Of a DNA stretch of 64,000 nt, positions 1 to 10,736 are shown piece after piece. This stretch comes from Rehmannia glutinosa. Its lineage: Eukaryota > Streptophyta > Magnoliopsida > Lamiales > Orobanchaceae. The stretch lies in NCBI GenBank assembly GCA_016081115.2, contig CM071930.1, forward strand, positions 40,709,335-40,773,334, in the 5' to 3' direction. The position numbers and the translations under genes were made by a program. Numbering within the stretch: position 1 is the stretch's first letter; each line of letters starts with the position of its first letter. Below the pieces are notes generated by a model. That model ran no database searches and had not been told where the DNA came from. It saw only the letters and a list, made by a program, of their open reading frames with translations.

Positions 1-1088
1 TTAGAGATTTGTAAAACTAATCTTCTTCCCCTTTGCCTTTTCCTTTCTTTCTTCTTGATGGCTTGAAGATTCTTTTCTCTCAACTCTTTCTGCCGTTCTC
101 AAAACTTATCAGAAAAGAGAAGTTATTCTGTACAGTTTAATAGGCAGAGGAAGGGAGTTATTTTGTAACTCCCGGTTTTAAATTCTTTAACTCCTCTTAA
201 CCATCAAAGAGGTTATTTAATATTTAAAACCTACACTTTAATTAATATGGGCCATATTTAATTCATATGGGCCACACTTAATGGATAAAAATCCAACATT
301 AAGGTCTATAGGGCAGCCCCTAAGTAGAGAGAATGGTGTCAAAAAAAAAAGAAAGAGAGTTGGAGAAAAAAGAAATAAAAGAGGGAACACTAGCATAGGA
401 ATGCTCTTACCTTGAGTCTAGCTTCTTGAAGCTCTTCTAAACCACAACTTCCAAGCTTCTTACTTTAAAAATTTTTGGCCCCCCTCTCTCTTGCTACAAG
501 AAGTGAATTTTCAAGTTTAAGGTTGAAAAGAAAAGGATTGAGTTTTAGGAAAGAAGATTGAAATGAAAGAGAATAATTCCTTACCTATTTCTTTCCCTTA
601 GAGGTTTGAGAGAGAGTTGTGTTTTTTTTTTTTTTTTTTTTTTTAAAAGTTTAAGTGTAGAGGAAGACATGAAGAGGCTTGATTTGTGGGTACAAAATTG
701 AGTCTTTCCTCATTGAACACACATATGGCTGCCCCCTCACTTCCTACACACTCAAGAGTCTAATTTCTAGGCTTGTTTTTAGGGTGGCTAGTTAGCATGC
801 TTGGTTTGGGAGTGCAAGAGTTGCCTTGGGGGGAGAATGAGGCTTGCATGCCTCATGGTGAGTATGACACAAATTGAATGGCTTGCTTCCCCCTCTCTTG
901 GCCGTCCACTCAATCCCTCTCCCCTCTAATTTTTTTTCCCGTATAATTTGTGATAATTGAGTCCGTTTATCACATTTTCAGTCTTCTTTGTCCCTTCTCT
1001 TATAGTCTAGTCCACTTATACAAGTCAAATCTTATATATATACCACTTATAGATAAGTCACCTAAAATCTCTATAGTTGGGTTTAATA
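1..1088. other. Unassigned AT-rich spacer
   Basis: No gene is recognisable. There is a long T tract near 620-645 and runs of pyrimidine-rich sequence. The mix of CT-rich blocks and repeated 'atgggcc' words near 245-280 resembles degenerate LTR sequence, but no partner copy or terminus was found. The one short open frame (950-1147) has no features of a real protein. Confidence 0.4.
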
Positions 1089-1097
1089 AAATTCTAA

Positions 1098-1731
1098 GGG
1101 AAAAATGCAAAATTAATCCCGTATCTATAGGGGTGTTGCAATATTAGTCCTGTAACTTTTGAAGTTGCGATTTCAGTCCTGTATGTTTTGCCTTTTTTGC
1201 AATTTTGGTCCCGCGAGTTTTAGATTTGTGCAATTTTGGTCCTATAAGTTTTAAGTTGATGCAAATTTAGTCCTAATGGCTATTTCAATATTTTAATTAT
1301 TCCCGAAATACCCTTGATAGCCAAAATTTAATATACCTAAGATCAAGTTTAAAATAGCGTTAGAACCTATATTTTATTTACTTGAGTAAAATTTATTTAT
1401 TGCTATAGATTGCCTAATGATGGAATAATTTTATATTTATGATTCCATATCAAAATCTGATATACGAGTTCTACATGTATTATTTTCTAATTAAAAAATA
1501 CAAAAACACGTAAAAATATGCCAAAATTGGTCATTTTCAATAATACGACCGAAATTACCACAACTAAAAAATAAAAGAATAAAATTGCCAAATTCCAAAG
1601 CTTACATAATTAAAATTGTTATTTTTGCTAATGGGCAAAATTGTCATAGGACTAAAATTGCAAATTTTAAAAGTTATAGGACTAATTTTGCAACACCCCT
1701 ATAGATACAGGACCAATTTTGCAATTTTCCC
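1098..1731. mobile_element. Mutator-like MITE with long TIRs and 9-bp TSD
   Basis: A 634-bp non-coding element. The left end (GGGAAAAATGCAAAATTAAT) and the reverse complement of the right end (GGGAAAATTGCAAAATTGGT) match and stay similar for about 60 bp, through the shared stretch TATAGGGGTGTTGCAA. A perfect 9-bp duplication, AAATTCTAA, flanks it at 1089-1097 and 1732-1740. A 9-bp duplication with long inverted repeats is the hallmark of Mutator-like elements. There is no transposase. The element at 45248-45640 belongs to the same broad family. Confidence 0.85.
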
Positions 1732-2089
1732 AAATTCTAATGTACAAGTTAATGAAATAAAATGCTTAGAAAATAATTGTAATTATCAATTAGTAATTAA
1801 ATAAAATACAAAAGTAGTCGAATATATATTAAGGGAATTCGAAATTATTGTCACATTTCATTAATAAAAATATTGTGACACTATCTCTCAAAAAAAAAAA
1901 TATTGTGACACTAAGCCACGTAGTACATCATCTGGTAATGTTACAAAGTACATCATCCGGCAATGTTACAAAATTCGAATTAAAAGCTAAGTAAAAGTCG
2001 GGGCCTCACAGTTTGCGATTTGGTTGGAGTTTTAAACAATGGATGGGGGACTTCGTCGGAGCCGTTCACTGGTGGTGTGCGATTTCATT

Positions 2090-2570
2090 GGATTTTGTAG
2101 CTATAATACAATATTGAACTGATAAGTATTACGTTGAACTAAAATGTATTACATGTTGAACTAAAATGTTTACAGTTTTACGTTGAAACTGTTGCACGTT
2201 TAAGTGAAAATGTTACACGTTGTACTAAAAACTATTACATGTTAAACTGAAAAGTATTATATAAGTGAAATTTACACAATTAAGTGAAAAAGTATTACAC
2301 GTTGAACTAAAAAGTGTACTTATTTGCAGAAAAGTTTTACTTATTCTTTCAAAACCATGTAAGTTTTTGTTACTTTGAATACATAAATTTTTTGAGTAAA
2401 AGTGATACTTTTCATGAAAAAAACCAATGCTTTTAATTATCATCACACTTGCATGTTTGCTTCAATATTTACGAAAATTCTACCGGTCTTATCGGTTGCG
2501 TCACGGGTTGTAAATGATCCGTCTCATAAAATCCGACCCGTGAGACAGTATTATATGAGTTTATGCCATA
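2090..2570. repeat. AAGTATTA minisatellite ending in a MULE-type terminus
   Basis: Imperfect copies of a roughly 20-bp unit built on 'aaaagtattac' or 'aaatgttacac' run from about 2100 to 2420. They are followed by 'gatccgtctcataaaatc' and a terminus at about 2490-2567 whose reverse complement reads GGCATAAACTCATATAATAC. That terminus matches the terminal repeat of the large MULE at 46812-58171. This is read as one end of a decayed element of that family; the left end is not visible. Confidence 0.55.
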
Positions 2571-3094
2571 ATCGTAATGGGGATATATTTCAAAGTTATT
2601 AAAATTTCCAAATTGAATGTTGATACAAGTGTAGATAACATTAGAGAAGTTACAATTAGATGCAGGTGTCAAATCTCATTCTATAAAATCTAAATAAGAA
2701 TCCTATCAAAATCTTCTCAATCCTACTCAAAGGAAGGAAAATTCGATGCTACCCATTGAGTTCTATCAAACTCTATCTATTAATTGCCAAATTTGTTAAC
2801 GTGACGTGACCAAGATTGACTATTCAATTGCTCCAATGGATAATCCTACTCGATTGATGACGTGGTTAGTTAGTTTCCATGGTGGAACTTATTTGAAATT
2901 TTAAAATGACAGCTCATGTCGACTATCAATAAAAAAAAATATTAAATTTATCAAATGCACTAATGAGTTAGGGAATTTATATCATTTGAATTTTTCTTTT
3001 TAAAAGTCATATTGTAAATAGAAATACGTTAAGATCCAATATGATAAGGATGCAGCATTAATTATTAATTTAAAAGTAATAGTTACTTCGTGAG
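2571..3094. other. Upstream region of the JAZ gene
   Basis: AT-rich spacer between the decayed MULE end and the JAZ gene. No coding frame is credible. A poly(A)-containing segment is duplicated at about 3166-3218: 'aatgttaaaaccatttt' occurs twice, separated by an A-rich run. Confidence 0.4.
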
Positions 3095-3102
3095 TGACGT
3101 CA
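3095..3102 (+). promoter_or_regulatory. TGACGTCA palindrome (bZIP/TGA-type site)
   Basis: A perfect TGACGTCA lies about 300 bp upstream of the JAZ start codon. It is the classic binding core for TGA and other bZIP factors. That it functions here is inference from position only. Confidence 0.35.
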
Positions 3103-3226
3103 GACTCTCAAGTGGCAGGGGGCCGATGACCGGGAATAGCCGGTTCATGTTATAACCACGAGAGTAATGTTAAAACCATTTTTTTTCTCAAAAAAAAAAA
3201 AATGTTAAAACCATTTTTATCGTAGT

Positions 3227-3234
3227 TATATATA
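3227..3234 (+). promoter_or_regulatory. TATA box of the JAZ gene
   Basis: TATATATA lies 170 bp upstream of the start codon and is followed by a CT-rich 5' leader ('catcttctctctctcccaac') typical of plant 5' UTRs. Confidence 0.5.
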
Positions 3235-3397
3235 TAGTGTTTTGTTATTACATCTCATCTTCTCTCTCTCCCAACACCAAAACTCAGCGAACTGTTTTTC
3301 TCCACTCTTCACAGTTTCATTCTTTACACACAGAGGAACATAGGAAGAAATATTTGATTTTTCTTTTTTATTTCCTTGAATTGGTTCTGAGAAAAAG

Positions 3398-6300
3398 ATG
3401 GAGAGAGATTTTATGGGCTTGGCTGTGAAGCAGGAGACTCCTGAAGAAGCCATTGATGCAGGTAATTATTTTCCCAAAAAAATTAAAAATCAAAACTTGC
3501 ATGCTTGATAGGCCTTTACTTTGATTCGTCAAGTTAATATTATTAGGAAAAAATATTTAGTCTTTTTTTTCCAAAAAAAACTTGTATGCTTTATTGCCTT
3601 AACCTTAATTCTTCATGTTATTAGGAAAAATATAGTCTTTATTCCGAGCAGATATTATGAATCTGTAGCTAAACAGGGACTTGAAATGGAAAAACTTCTA
3701 TGGATTTCTAAAATTAAAGTAGCCTTATCAAATGGGCTTTCAAAGTATTCTTTTTACATTTATTTGGGTGTTCAAAGAACCAAATATTAGAAACAGGGCC
3801 TCCTCCAAGATTCTGTTTTTATGTTTTGGAAGGTTAAAACTTATGGGAGGTTGGTTGAATCAAACATTTGATTTCAAGGTTCTTTTCTTTTCTATTTTTC
3901 TTAAACCCCAGTTGTCAAGTGGAGGTTGATTGACAATTTTTTTCATTTGTTTTAAATTTTATTTTATTAAAGCTCATTATTATTCTTGATTGATGTGTGC
4001 GGGGGTGGATTGTTCACGTTTTGTGAGAAAAGTTCAAATGGGAATAAGATAATGTATTTTTAGTTTTTTTCAGTGTTAGTTGTGCAAACATGCACAGTTT
4101 CTTTTTCTTTTTTTCTTTTTTTTTTGTATGTCATATTCCCTTCCCCAAAAGGCACCTATAGAGATCTTTCATTATTCTATTTTATAAGTCCTCATTTTAA
4201 AATTGAAATGAGTTGTGCCCTCCAAGAAGTCACCACCCCATATTATACTAATTTATGCTACTAGTACTACCACCAATAAAGAGGAATAAATTATACTCCA
4301 TATTATTCCTGTAATAAAATAAGGATGTGTAGTGATATTTTTATATTTGTATTGACCAGATGGATGTCCATATTCTTTACTTGTTCCACGTTGATGAGTA
4401 GAATAATTATGCTATTATAATGCGCATGAGATGCTTAGGATAGAGTTTTTTTAAGTTTATTCAACACGTTCACCCTCTTTTACAGCTAGGCCCATGAGGC
4501 ACTTTGAGTTAATTAACTGCAGTCCCATATTTTATTTATCATTAATTGACATTAGAATAATTAAGAAATTGCCATATTCCTAATCTTTTTATGCTACACT
4601 TTACCAATTTAGTGCTATAGATGTGGTTAATGATTAGGTAATTAGTCTCTCATTAGCTGCTATTGAAAAGAAAGGATTTTTGTTCTGTTGTGACAAAGTT
4701 TATTTCATTTTCCGCTGTGTTTTCGATTTTGTAGCTCCATTAAGAAGTTCAGCGATGCACTGGTCATTCCCAAACAAGGCTTGTGCTCACCCTCAGCTCT
4801 TATCTTTTCGGGGTGCTCAAGAAGAAAAGCTTAAGACTGGTTTTGATTCCCTCGCATCGACTGGATTGGTGACGATAACGACTTCAGAATCTTTCGATTC
4901 TGATCACAAATCTTACTCTGCTGCCGTACAGGTTTGTTGCACGGATCTTTAGACCACTTCACTAGTTTGCACTAAAAAGAAATATCTCATAATATTCAAT
5001 TTTAGTGCATATTTAATACACTAATATCATTAACTTAAACAAAAAATAAAAATAAAATTTTTACACACAAAACTATTCACATCTTCATCAAAATGGCAGA
5101 GACTTTGGCGGAGCGCTGTAGCAAAATTTTTGCTCCAAATTAAAGATAGGATACTCTTTTGGAGATGCTCTTAGACTGCATCTCGGAAGAATGGTTAGCA
5201 AAGTTAATAACCTGTTTCTTCTGATATAAAACACTCGTGAAACTTGATGTACAAGAGTATCTTTGGAAACTTAAGCTGTAAATAATGTGATTGATTAAAT
5301 AGATTTATTTTGTTTCGTTATTTATGGTTTTTCAGAAAAACGTGGTTCCTGAAAAACAAGGGGGAGTTCGCTACACAGTGACAACCTATCCTAGAAAGCA
5401 CCTTGATCATCACCATGTCCCCACTCAGACAAATCTAACAATTTCACCGGCAATGGGCGCTGCTGTTCACCAGTCATTTGTTGCTGCTGGTGGACAGAAT
5501 CTGATTGCTTCCATTACTCCACATCCTCTTGCTGCAGTTCCAATGCCAAATCCTGTCTCACCTATGCCTTCTTGCACCCCTGTTGTAGGAACAACTGATT
5601 TAAGGTATTGTGATAAAGAAATTGAAATGAGTGTTTGCAAAAACTTAAAAAAGTGATTATCAGCTTTTGGCTGAAAAGAAGATAGGTGATTTTTGGTGTT
5701 TTGTTTCTAATTCTGCATAATTTAATCATAATCTTAAGGCAAGGGAATGGTGCTTTTTAGATTTCTGATTCTACTTTTGGTTTTACTTTTAAGGAGTGTT
5801 TGTAAACTCTCAAAAAAGTGATTCTCAACAATTATTTTGTTTTTCCACCTAGAAGCTGATAATCACTTTTTTTTAGAGTTTGTAAACACTCCCTTACACA
5901 CAAGTTTACAACTTGTTCACCAAACACTCTCTTTTAACATATTCAACTTTTTAGCTTCTATTTGCAAATAATTTCAGATTCTCAACTACTTTTCACTTTA
6001 TGCTATAATAAATGACTTCCCTATAAAAGCAGAAGTTCTTGCGAAAACTCCCAAAGTAACCTTACTTGGAAAGTAACTATTCGGCTGAACCAAACTGTAT
6101 CTGTTACACAGGAATGCTTCTAAAATATCAGGGGCTCCGACTCAGTTGACCATATTCTATAATGGTGCTGTGTGTGTTTATGACAATATTTCTCCTGAGA
6201 AGGTATTTCATCTGATATGTTAAAAAATTCTGCTTATGCTTTGCTTTTTTGTATCATCAGTTGTAATTTTATTCATCGATGGACGTATAGGCTCAGGCTA

Positions 6301-7745
6301 TTATGTTATTGGCTGGAAATTGTCCCTTGACTTCTAGTGCAACGGTCCCTTCAGCACCCGTTCAAGCATCGGTTCCTAGGTCTTCTGTTCTTGATGGGTT
6401 CGTCATAAGTCAGCCTTATGGTACTACAGTACATCATTCAGGCCCCACAGCTATAACGTCTATCAGTGTTTCTCATTCTGCTGGTTGGTCAGGTAGCATA
6501 AATGCTACGAGCGCTTCAAACCAAGGGGGCGTTCTTGTAACTTCTAACAAAGTCGAGCCTCTGAAAGTAGTTAATTCGCTCGGATCTGTTTCTGCAAGCT
6601 ACCTTCCATCAGGTATTTTCTAGTTTCTTTAAAATCATTTTTGTCAATATTTTACAAAAATAACTTTTAGCCTTATTTATGTATTTATATATGTATGCTT
6701 TATGTTGTGATCAGGTACTGTGCCGCAGTTTAGGAGAAAATCGTTGGCTCGGTTCTTGGAGAAGCGCAAGGAAAGGTAAATTTCTAGTTGTTTTACTCTT
6801 ATCAACCTTGAAGTCTCTTTATGTTACAAAAAGGCCGTATTTGAACTCGTAAATCTCACACTCGACTGAATGAGATGATAAATGACTAGTTATGCATCAA
6901 CCAGTAGTTGATACATTCAATTGAGGGAGTGTTTGCAAAAACTTTTTCTTTTAGAAGAAGTGATTTGTTGTAGCAGAAGCAAAAGTAGTTGACAATAAGA
7001 AGTTGGTAGTGTTTGCATATAGAATCAGAAGTTGAGAATCAGAAGTTGAGTGTTTGGTGAAGAAATTGTAAAAATGTTTATTTGTTTGTAAAAATCAAGC
7101 CAGAAGCAGAATCACAAATTTAAATCACCCATCTTCCTATTTTTAGATTATGATTAAATGAAGTAGAAGTAGAACCAGAAGTTGGCGTTTGCAAACACGT
7201 AAAATGGTTTTTGTCAGCCAAAATGTGAGAAACACATTTTCTAGTGATTGCAAACACTATGTGATTAAATTTTGAGTTTGAACATTAGTGGTAAATTTTC
7301 TCCAACCAATCTCTTCATCCGTCCATAATATTTCTAATCGTTGTTCTATGTAATATATGTTCTCAAGAGCCTTCAACATACTCTTTAGTGTTACTTCATA
7401 TGGTTTGGTTTATTCTGAAGTGATGTTTTTTACTCAAAAATGTCCATCGAGCTTTCCATGCACTATCGATGCCCTTCTCCTTTAACTTCACACGTGTGAC
7501 ATACTAGTTTTTCTTAAAATCATGACGAAGGATATATTTTCAGATCACTGCTAAACTTGTTGGCCTCAAAACTTTTTGAATGATCTATGTTTATGGCTAA
7601 GAGAGTTGTTATTCTACATTTCAGGGTAATCAATGCATCCCCATTTGCCAATAAGCAATCGCCAGATGGCAGTACTCCTGGAGCCGGTAGCACAAACTTG
7701 TCACCGAACTCTTCAGGCTCGTGTACTGTTTCAGCCGTCAACTGA
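3398..7745 (+). CDS. JAZ3: JAZ3/TIFY6B-type jasmonate ZIM-domain repressor
   Basis: Transcriptional repressor of jasmonate signalling. JAZ proteins bind MYC factors and, through the TIFY domain, NINJA/TOPLESS; JA-Ile makes COI1 bind the Jas motif and destroy them. Seven exons: 3398-3461, 4735-4931, 5336-5604, 6112-6202, 6291-6612, 6715-6775, 7625-7745. They join in frame to 374 aa, close to the usual 310-350 of the JAZ3/JAZ4 group. The N-terminus MERDFMGLAVKQE is typical of that group. The TIFY domain is at about 185-216, with TIFYNG at 190-195. The Jas motif is at about 317-342 with SLARFLEKRKERV. The degron is VPQFRRK, where related JAZ proteins have VPQARKA, and the distal part ends NASPF instead of a PY ending. 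The last intron splits the Jas motif at the family's usual place; reading through it meets TAA straight after KRKER. MITEs lie in introns 3 and 6. The family is certain; the exact orthologue is likely. Confidence 0.93.
5792..5894. mobile_element. Short MITE in JAZ intron 3
   Basis: About 103 bp with near-perfect inverted ends: GGAGTGTTTGTAAACTCT on the left, and GGGAGTGTTTACAAACTCT as the reverse complement of the right. Ends and interior ('gtgattctcaac', 'gataatcac') recur at 6923-7255 and 10029-10145. The flanks read TAA and TTA, so the target duplication is not certain. Confidence 0.65.
6923..7255. mobile_element. Related MITE(s) in the Jas intron
   Basis: Begins 'gggagtgtttgcaaaaac' and ends 'gtgattgcaaacac'. 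It contains several 'agaagttgagaatcagaagt' words, so it may be two overlapping copies of the family seen at 5792-5894. It lies in intron 6, the intron whose retention truncates the Jas motif. Confidence 0.5.
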
Positions 7746-8577
7746 AGGAGGAGTTGAGTTCCAAATATAATAGATATAAGCTTCATATTCTTTCTTGACT
7801 ATAATGTTTTAATTGTCTAATAGACATTGTTGTAGTCCATTTTTGTTGTAACTGTGATCAGGGTCACACTAAGAATGTGTTAGGCCAACAATTTTCAGAA
7901 TTACTATGTATAAATATTGATTTTAATTTTAACGGTAGTATTCACTTGTTTAGCACTGGAATGTATCTGTTCAGTTAGCCATGATCCCAGAGTTTGAGGA
8001 TGAAAATCTGTTGATTCTTTGAACAGAAAAAGGTTAAAAGGATGACATGCTTGTTTTCCTACTCTGGATAGACTTGTACTATTATAGAGTTGTAAACAAA
8101 TCGAGTAGGATTCGAATATGATATTGTTCAAGTTTGTTTAATTTTTTATTGAGCTTAGTGTATTGTGTTTTGTGTGATTATTAATTGAATCGAACTTTAG
8201 TCAAATCGGACTTGAATCCAGTTCGAGTGTTGATACTTCCGTTTATCGAATCGAGTTCAAGCCGAGCTTCGCATCTTATAGAACCAAGAAAATATGTGCA
8301 AGCTTGGTTTGTTATATCGGCGAACAAAGTTCGAACGAACTATTAATGATTGATCTTGAGTTGAATATCGAATAATTTGATTCCCATTTCAGCCCCAACT
8401 ATTATGACTTGAACTTATTTTATTCAGAAGGGAAGAACTTGAAGCTAATTTCTAATTTCCTATCATTTTCAAATTTTAAATAAAAAATGATATACAGATT
8501 TGGCCTTCTAGTGATAGAAATCTGAATTGTAGTTCAAAGAAAGATAAAATATCACATCATCATAATAAATCCAAACT
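7746..8577. other. Convergent 3' spacer between the JAZ gene and the STR relic
   Basis: Holds the JAZ 3' UTR (to about 7920) and AT-rich sequence with 'gttcgagt' and 'gccgagctt' words near 8170-8340 that look like repeat debris. No gene seen. Confidence 0.4.
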
Positions 8578-9300
8578 TTAATTTGTGTCATCCTTGGAAT
8601 AAAACCTGCGAACCACATAGGAGAAAAGTCGAGAAAGAAGCCCCCATGCCAGCAGAATGCATATGCAGATAAAAAAAGTGTCAATACTATAAACTTCCAT
8701 TAATAACAAAGAAGCATCTATATCAATCAATCTCCATTTCTTCTTTTTAGTTGCTGATGTTGTATTATGGAGTTTGCTGATCTCTGTTTTCCCCAAAATG
8801 CCCTCAGCTTTACCTTTAACTGACTTTGCACCCTTGAATCCATTTATCAGCAATGTTGATATATAACTCGGCCATTTCCAGTATTTTGAAATATTTTGTA
8901 ATGATCTCAAAAAGAAGAGAGCTATTGTCTGCAAATGGAGTACCTGGACCGCGAAAAACTGGAGGTGGGCTATGAGGGAGGAGACGACGTAGGAAAGAAC
9001 GCGATAAGCTTTGTGGGACGTTTCACGTATGAAAATGAACCGTTCTTGGATGAAACTCGGGACGGAATCGTCTTTTGACTTTTCGACTCCACTAGGTTTT
9101 ATGATGGCCATGTTCTCACCTCTCATGGCTTGGACAGATATATCTTTCCTCTGTCCCTTCAAGAAACTATACGATAAATTCTTGAACGCGAGGCCGTTGC
9201 CAGGAATGGATTTTCGCGTAGGCCGCCTAACGATGATTTTTTTCACGTTCAACACGGGCTCGAGGATCATATTCGTCTCTGTACAAGTAGTTTTTGCCAT
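8578..9300 (-). pseudogene. STR: Shrunken relic of STR, the arbuscule ABCG half-transporter
   Basis: An open frame of 240 codons whose pieces line up, in order, with the start, one transmembrane part and the end of the ABCG protein STR (STUNTED ARBUSCULE), which works at the periarbuscular membrane in mycorrhiza. Residues 1-75 match the N-terminus (AFKNLSYSF, then AMRGENMAI). The Walker A loop, normally GPSGxGKST, reads KPSGVEKSK, so it cannot bind nucleotide. The rest of the ATPase domain, the linker and the first membrane helices are missing, and the frame jumps to VPSFIQERFIFIRETSHKAY. A further membrane loop is lost before KYWKW. The C-terminus (ILLAWGLLSRLF, RRFYSKD) is recognisable. STR is about 800 residues, so roughly 70% is gone, yet no stop or frameshift is left. 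The start ATG at 9300 was chosen because it matches the family N-terminus; the frame also continues 44 codons upstream. Almost certainly not a transporter. Confidence 0.8.
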
Positions 9301-10736
9301 TCTTTTAACTTCTTGCTCTTTTGGTAGAAATTGTTTTTTTACATGAAATGTTGAAGAGCTTAAAGGGTTGAAAATTGGGGTGGTAGAAATGAATGAAATG
9401 GATATATAAATTGAATAGGGACAATGGAGCAAGTGTGTAGGAAAAGTGTCTTTGGGGTTGTCAATGTTAAACTTTGAAGTTGCAGGAAAACATTGGTTCT
9501 TAAATTGTTTGTTTGTGTACTTGAAGACAAATATTTTTGTCTGTTTGGATTATTATGTTTTACTTATTTGTAATTATGTGCTGAAATTGGTTCTGGGAAT
9601 AAGAGGGTGTTTGACTGAGCTTAATTAGAACATCCTATAAGTTTCTACATCTTATAACATATTTTTATAGAGCTTATAAGATGTTAAAAATTTATTTTCA
9701 AGTGTTCGGACAATATAAAAATGATAGAGCTTTTAAGATGTCTTTAATGACAATTTTGTAATTATAATAGTCAAAATTAAATGGTTTTTTTATCTTATTT
9801 TTAAGCCATAATGAAAGATAATCAAGATTAGACTGAATATTTGGGGTTAAGACAAAGCCACAAAGGTTTAAAAAAAGTAACTCTATTTGATTTATTTTAT
9901 AGGCATTCAAGTGGTGCCCATAGCGCTTATCCACTTCGCCACTTCACGCACTTTTGAACTGAATTTCCAGGGTTCATCACAAAATATGCAACGAGAGGCA
10001 ATAATAGACAGAATCTAGCTAAACTATGGCAGTGTTTGCAAACTCTTAAAAAAATGTGATTCTTAGATTTTAGATGGAAAACATGGTTGTTTCTGCATCC
10101 AGAAGTTGAGGATCATTTTTTTTTGTAGAGATTGCAAACATTCCCTATCATTGAGATAAACAAGAATAACTGTCATACTTGATTTAGGCAATGTGATGGA
10201 TATGGTTCGAACTAAAGATGCAAAATAAATAAATAAATAAATAAAAACATCACTTGCAAAGTTTATGCAAATCCCAGAAAACTGTCTTCTATACTACAAA
10301 TATCATAAAACCGAGAAAAATCCCTCCTGAATACAGTTCTCACTCATCCGGTCATCCCTGTCGCTAAAATTACATTTTAGTATTTTACCATGAGTGGTGA
10401 GAGTATGTCAACACGAAAATGACATCATTGTTTGAAAAAATCACAAGGGCTGCACTTTTTGTATTCTGTGTGAGAGTTCACTTTTTATCTTAGAGTTCAT
10501 CACGAAAAATACCCTTGAACTTCAGTCTAATTACAAAAAAAGAACTCAGCTATCTTTCAATATTACAAATACCCCCTTGACTTGCACCCTCAAGAGGGGT
10601 GTTTGTAACATCTTAGGCCGTTTATGTTATTTTGAAAATATAACAGGAGTTTTTTGTAATTAGGCTAAACCTTAAAGGTATTTTAGTAATTTACCCTTTA
10701 TCTTACTTTATGATACGTTAGCCCGAGAACAGAATA
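9301..10736. other. Spacer between the STR relic and the PPR gene
   Basis: No gene. A fragment resembling the 44867-45218 MITE begins near 9606 ('gagggtgtttgactgagctt'), and a MITE lies at 10029-10145. The stretch 10480-10695 ('cgaaaaatacccttgaac', 'ttacaaaaaaagaactc') is a degenerate inverted-repeat sequence of the kind left by MULE-derived MITEs. Confidence 0.4.
10029..10145. mobile_element. Short MITE, same family as the JAZ intron copies
   Basis: The left end is 'gcagtgtttgcaaactct'; the right end, reverse-complemented, reads 'gggaatgtttgcaatctct'. It is about 117 bp, with the same 'gtgattct' and 'agaagttga' interior as the copies in the JAZ introns. Confidence 0.6.
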
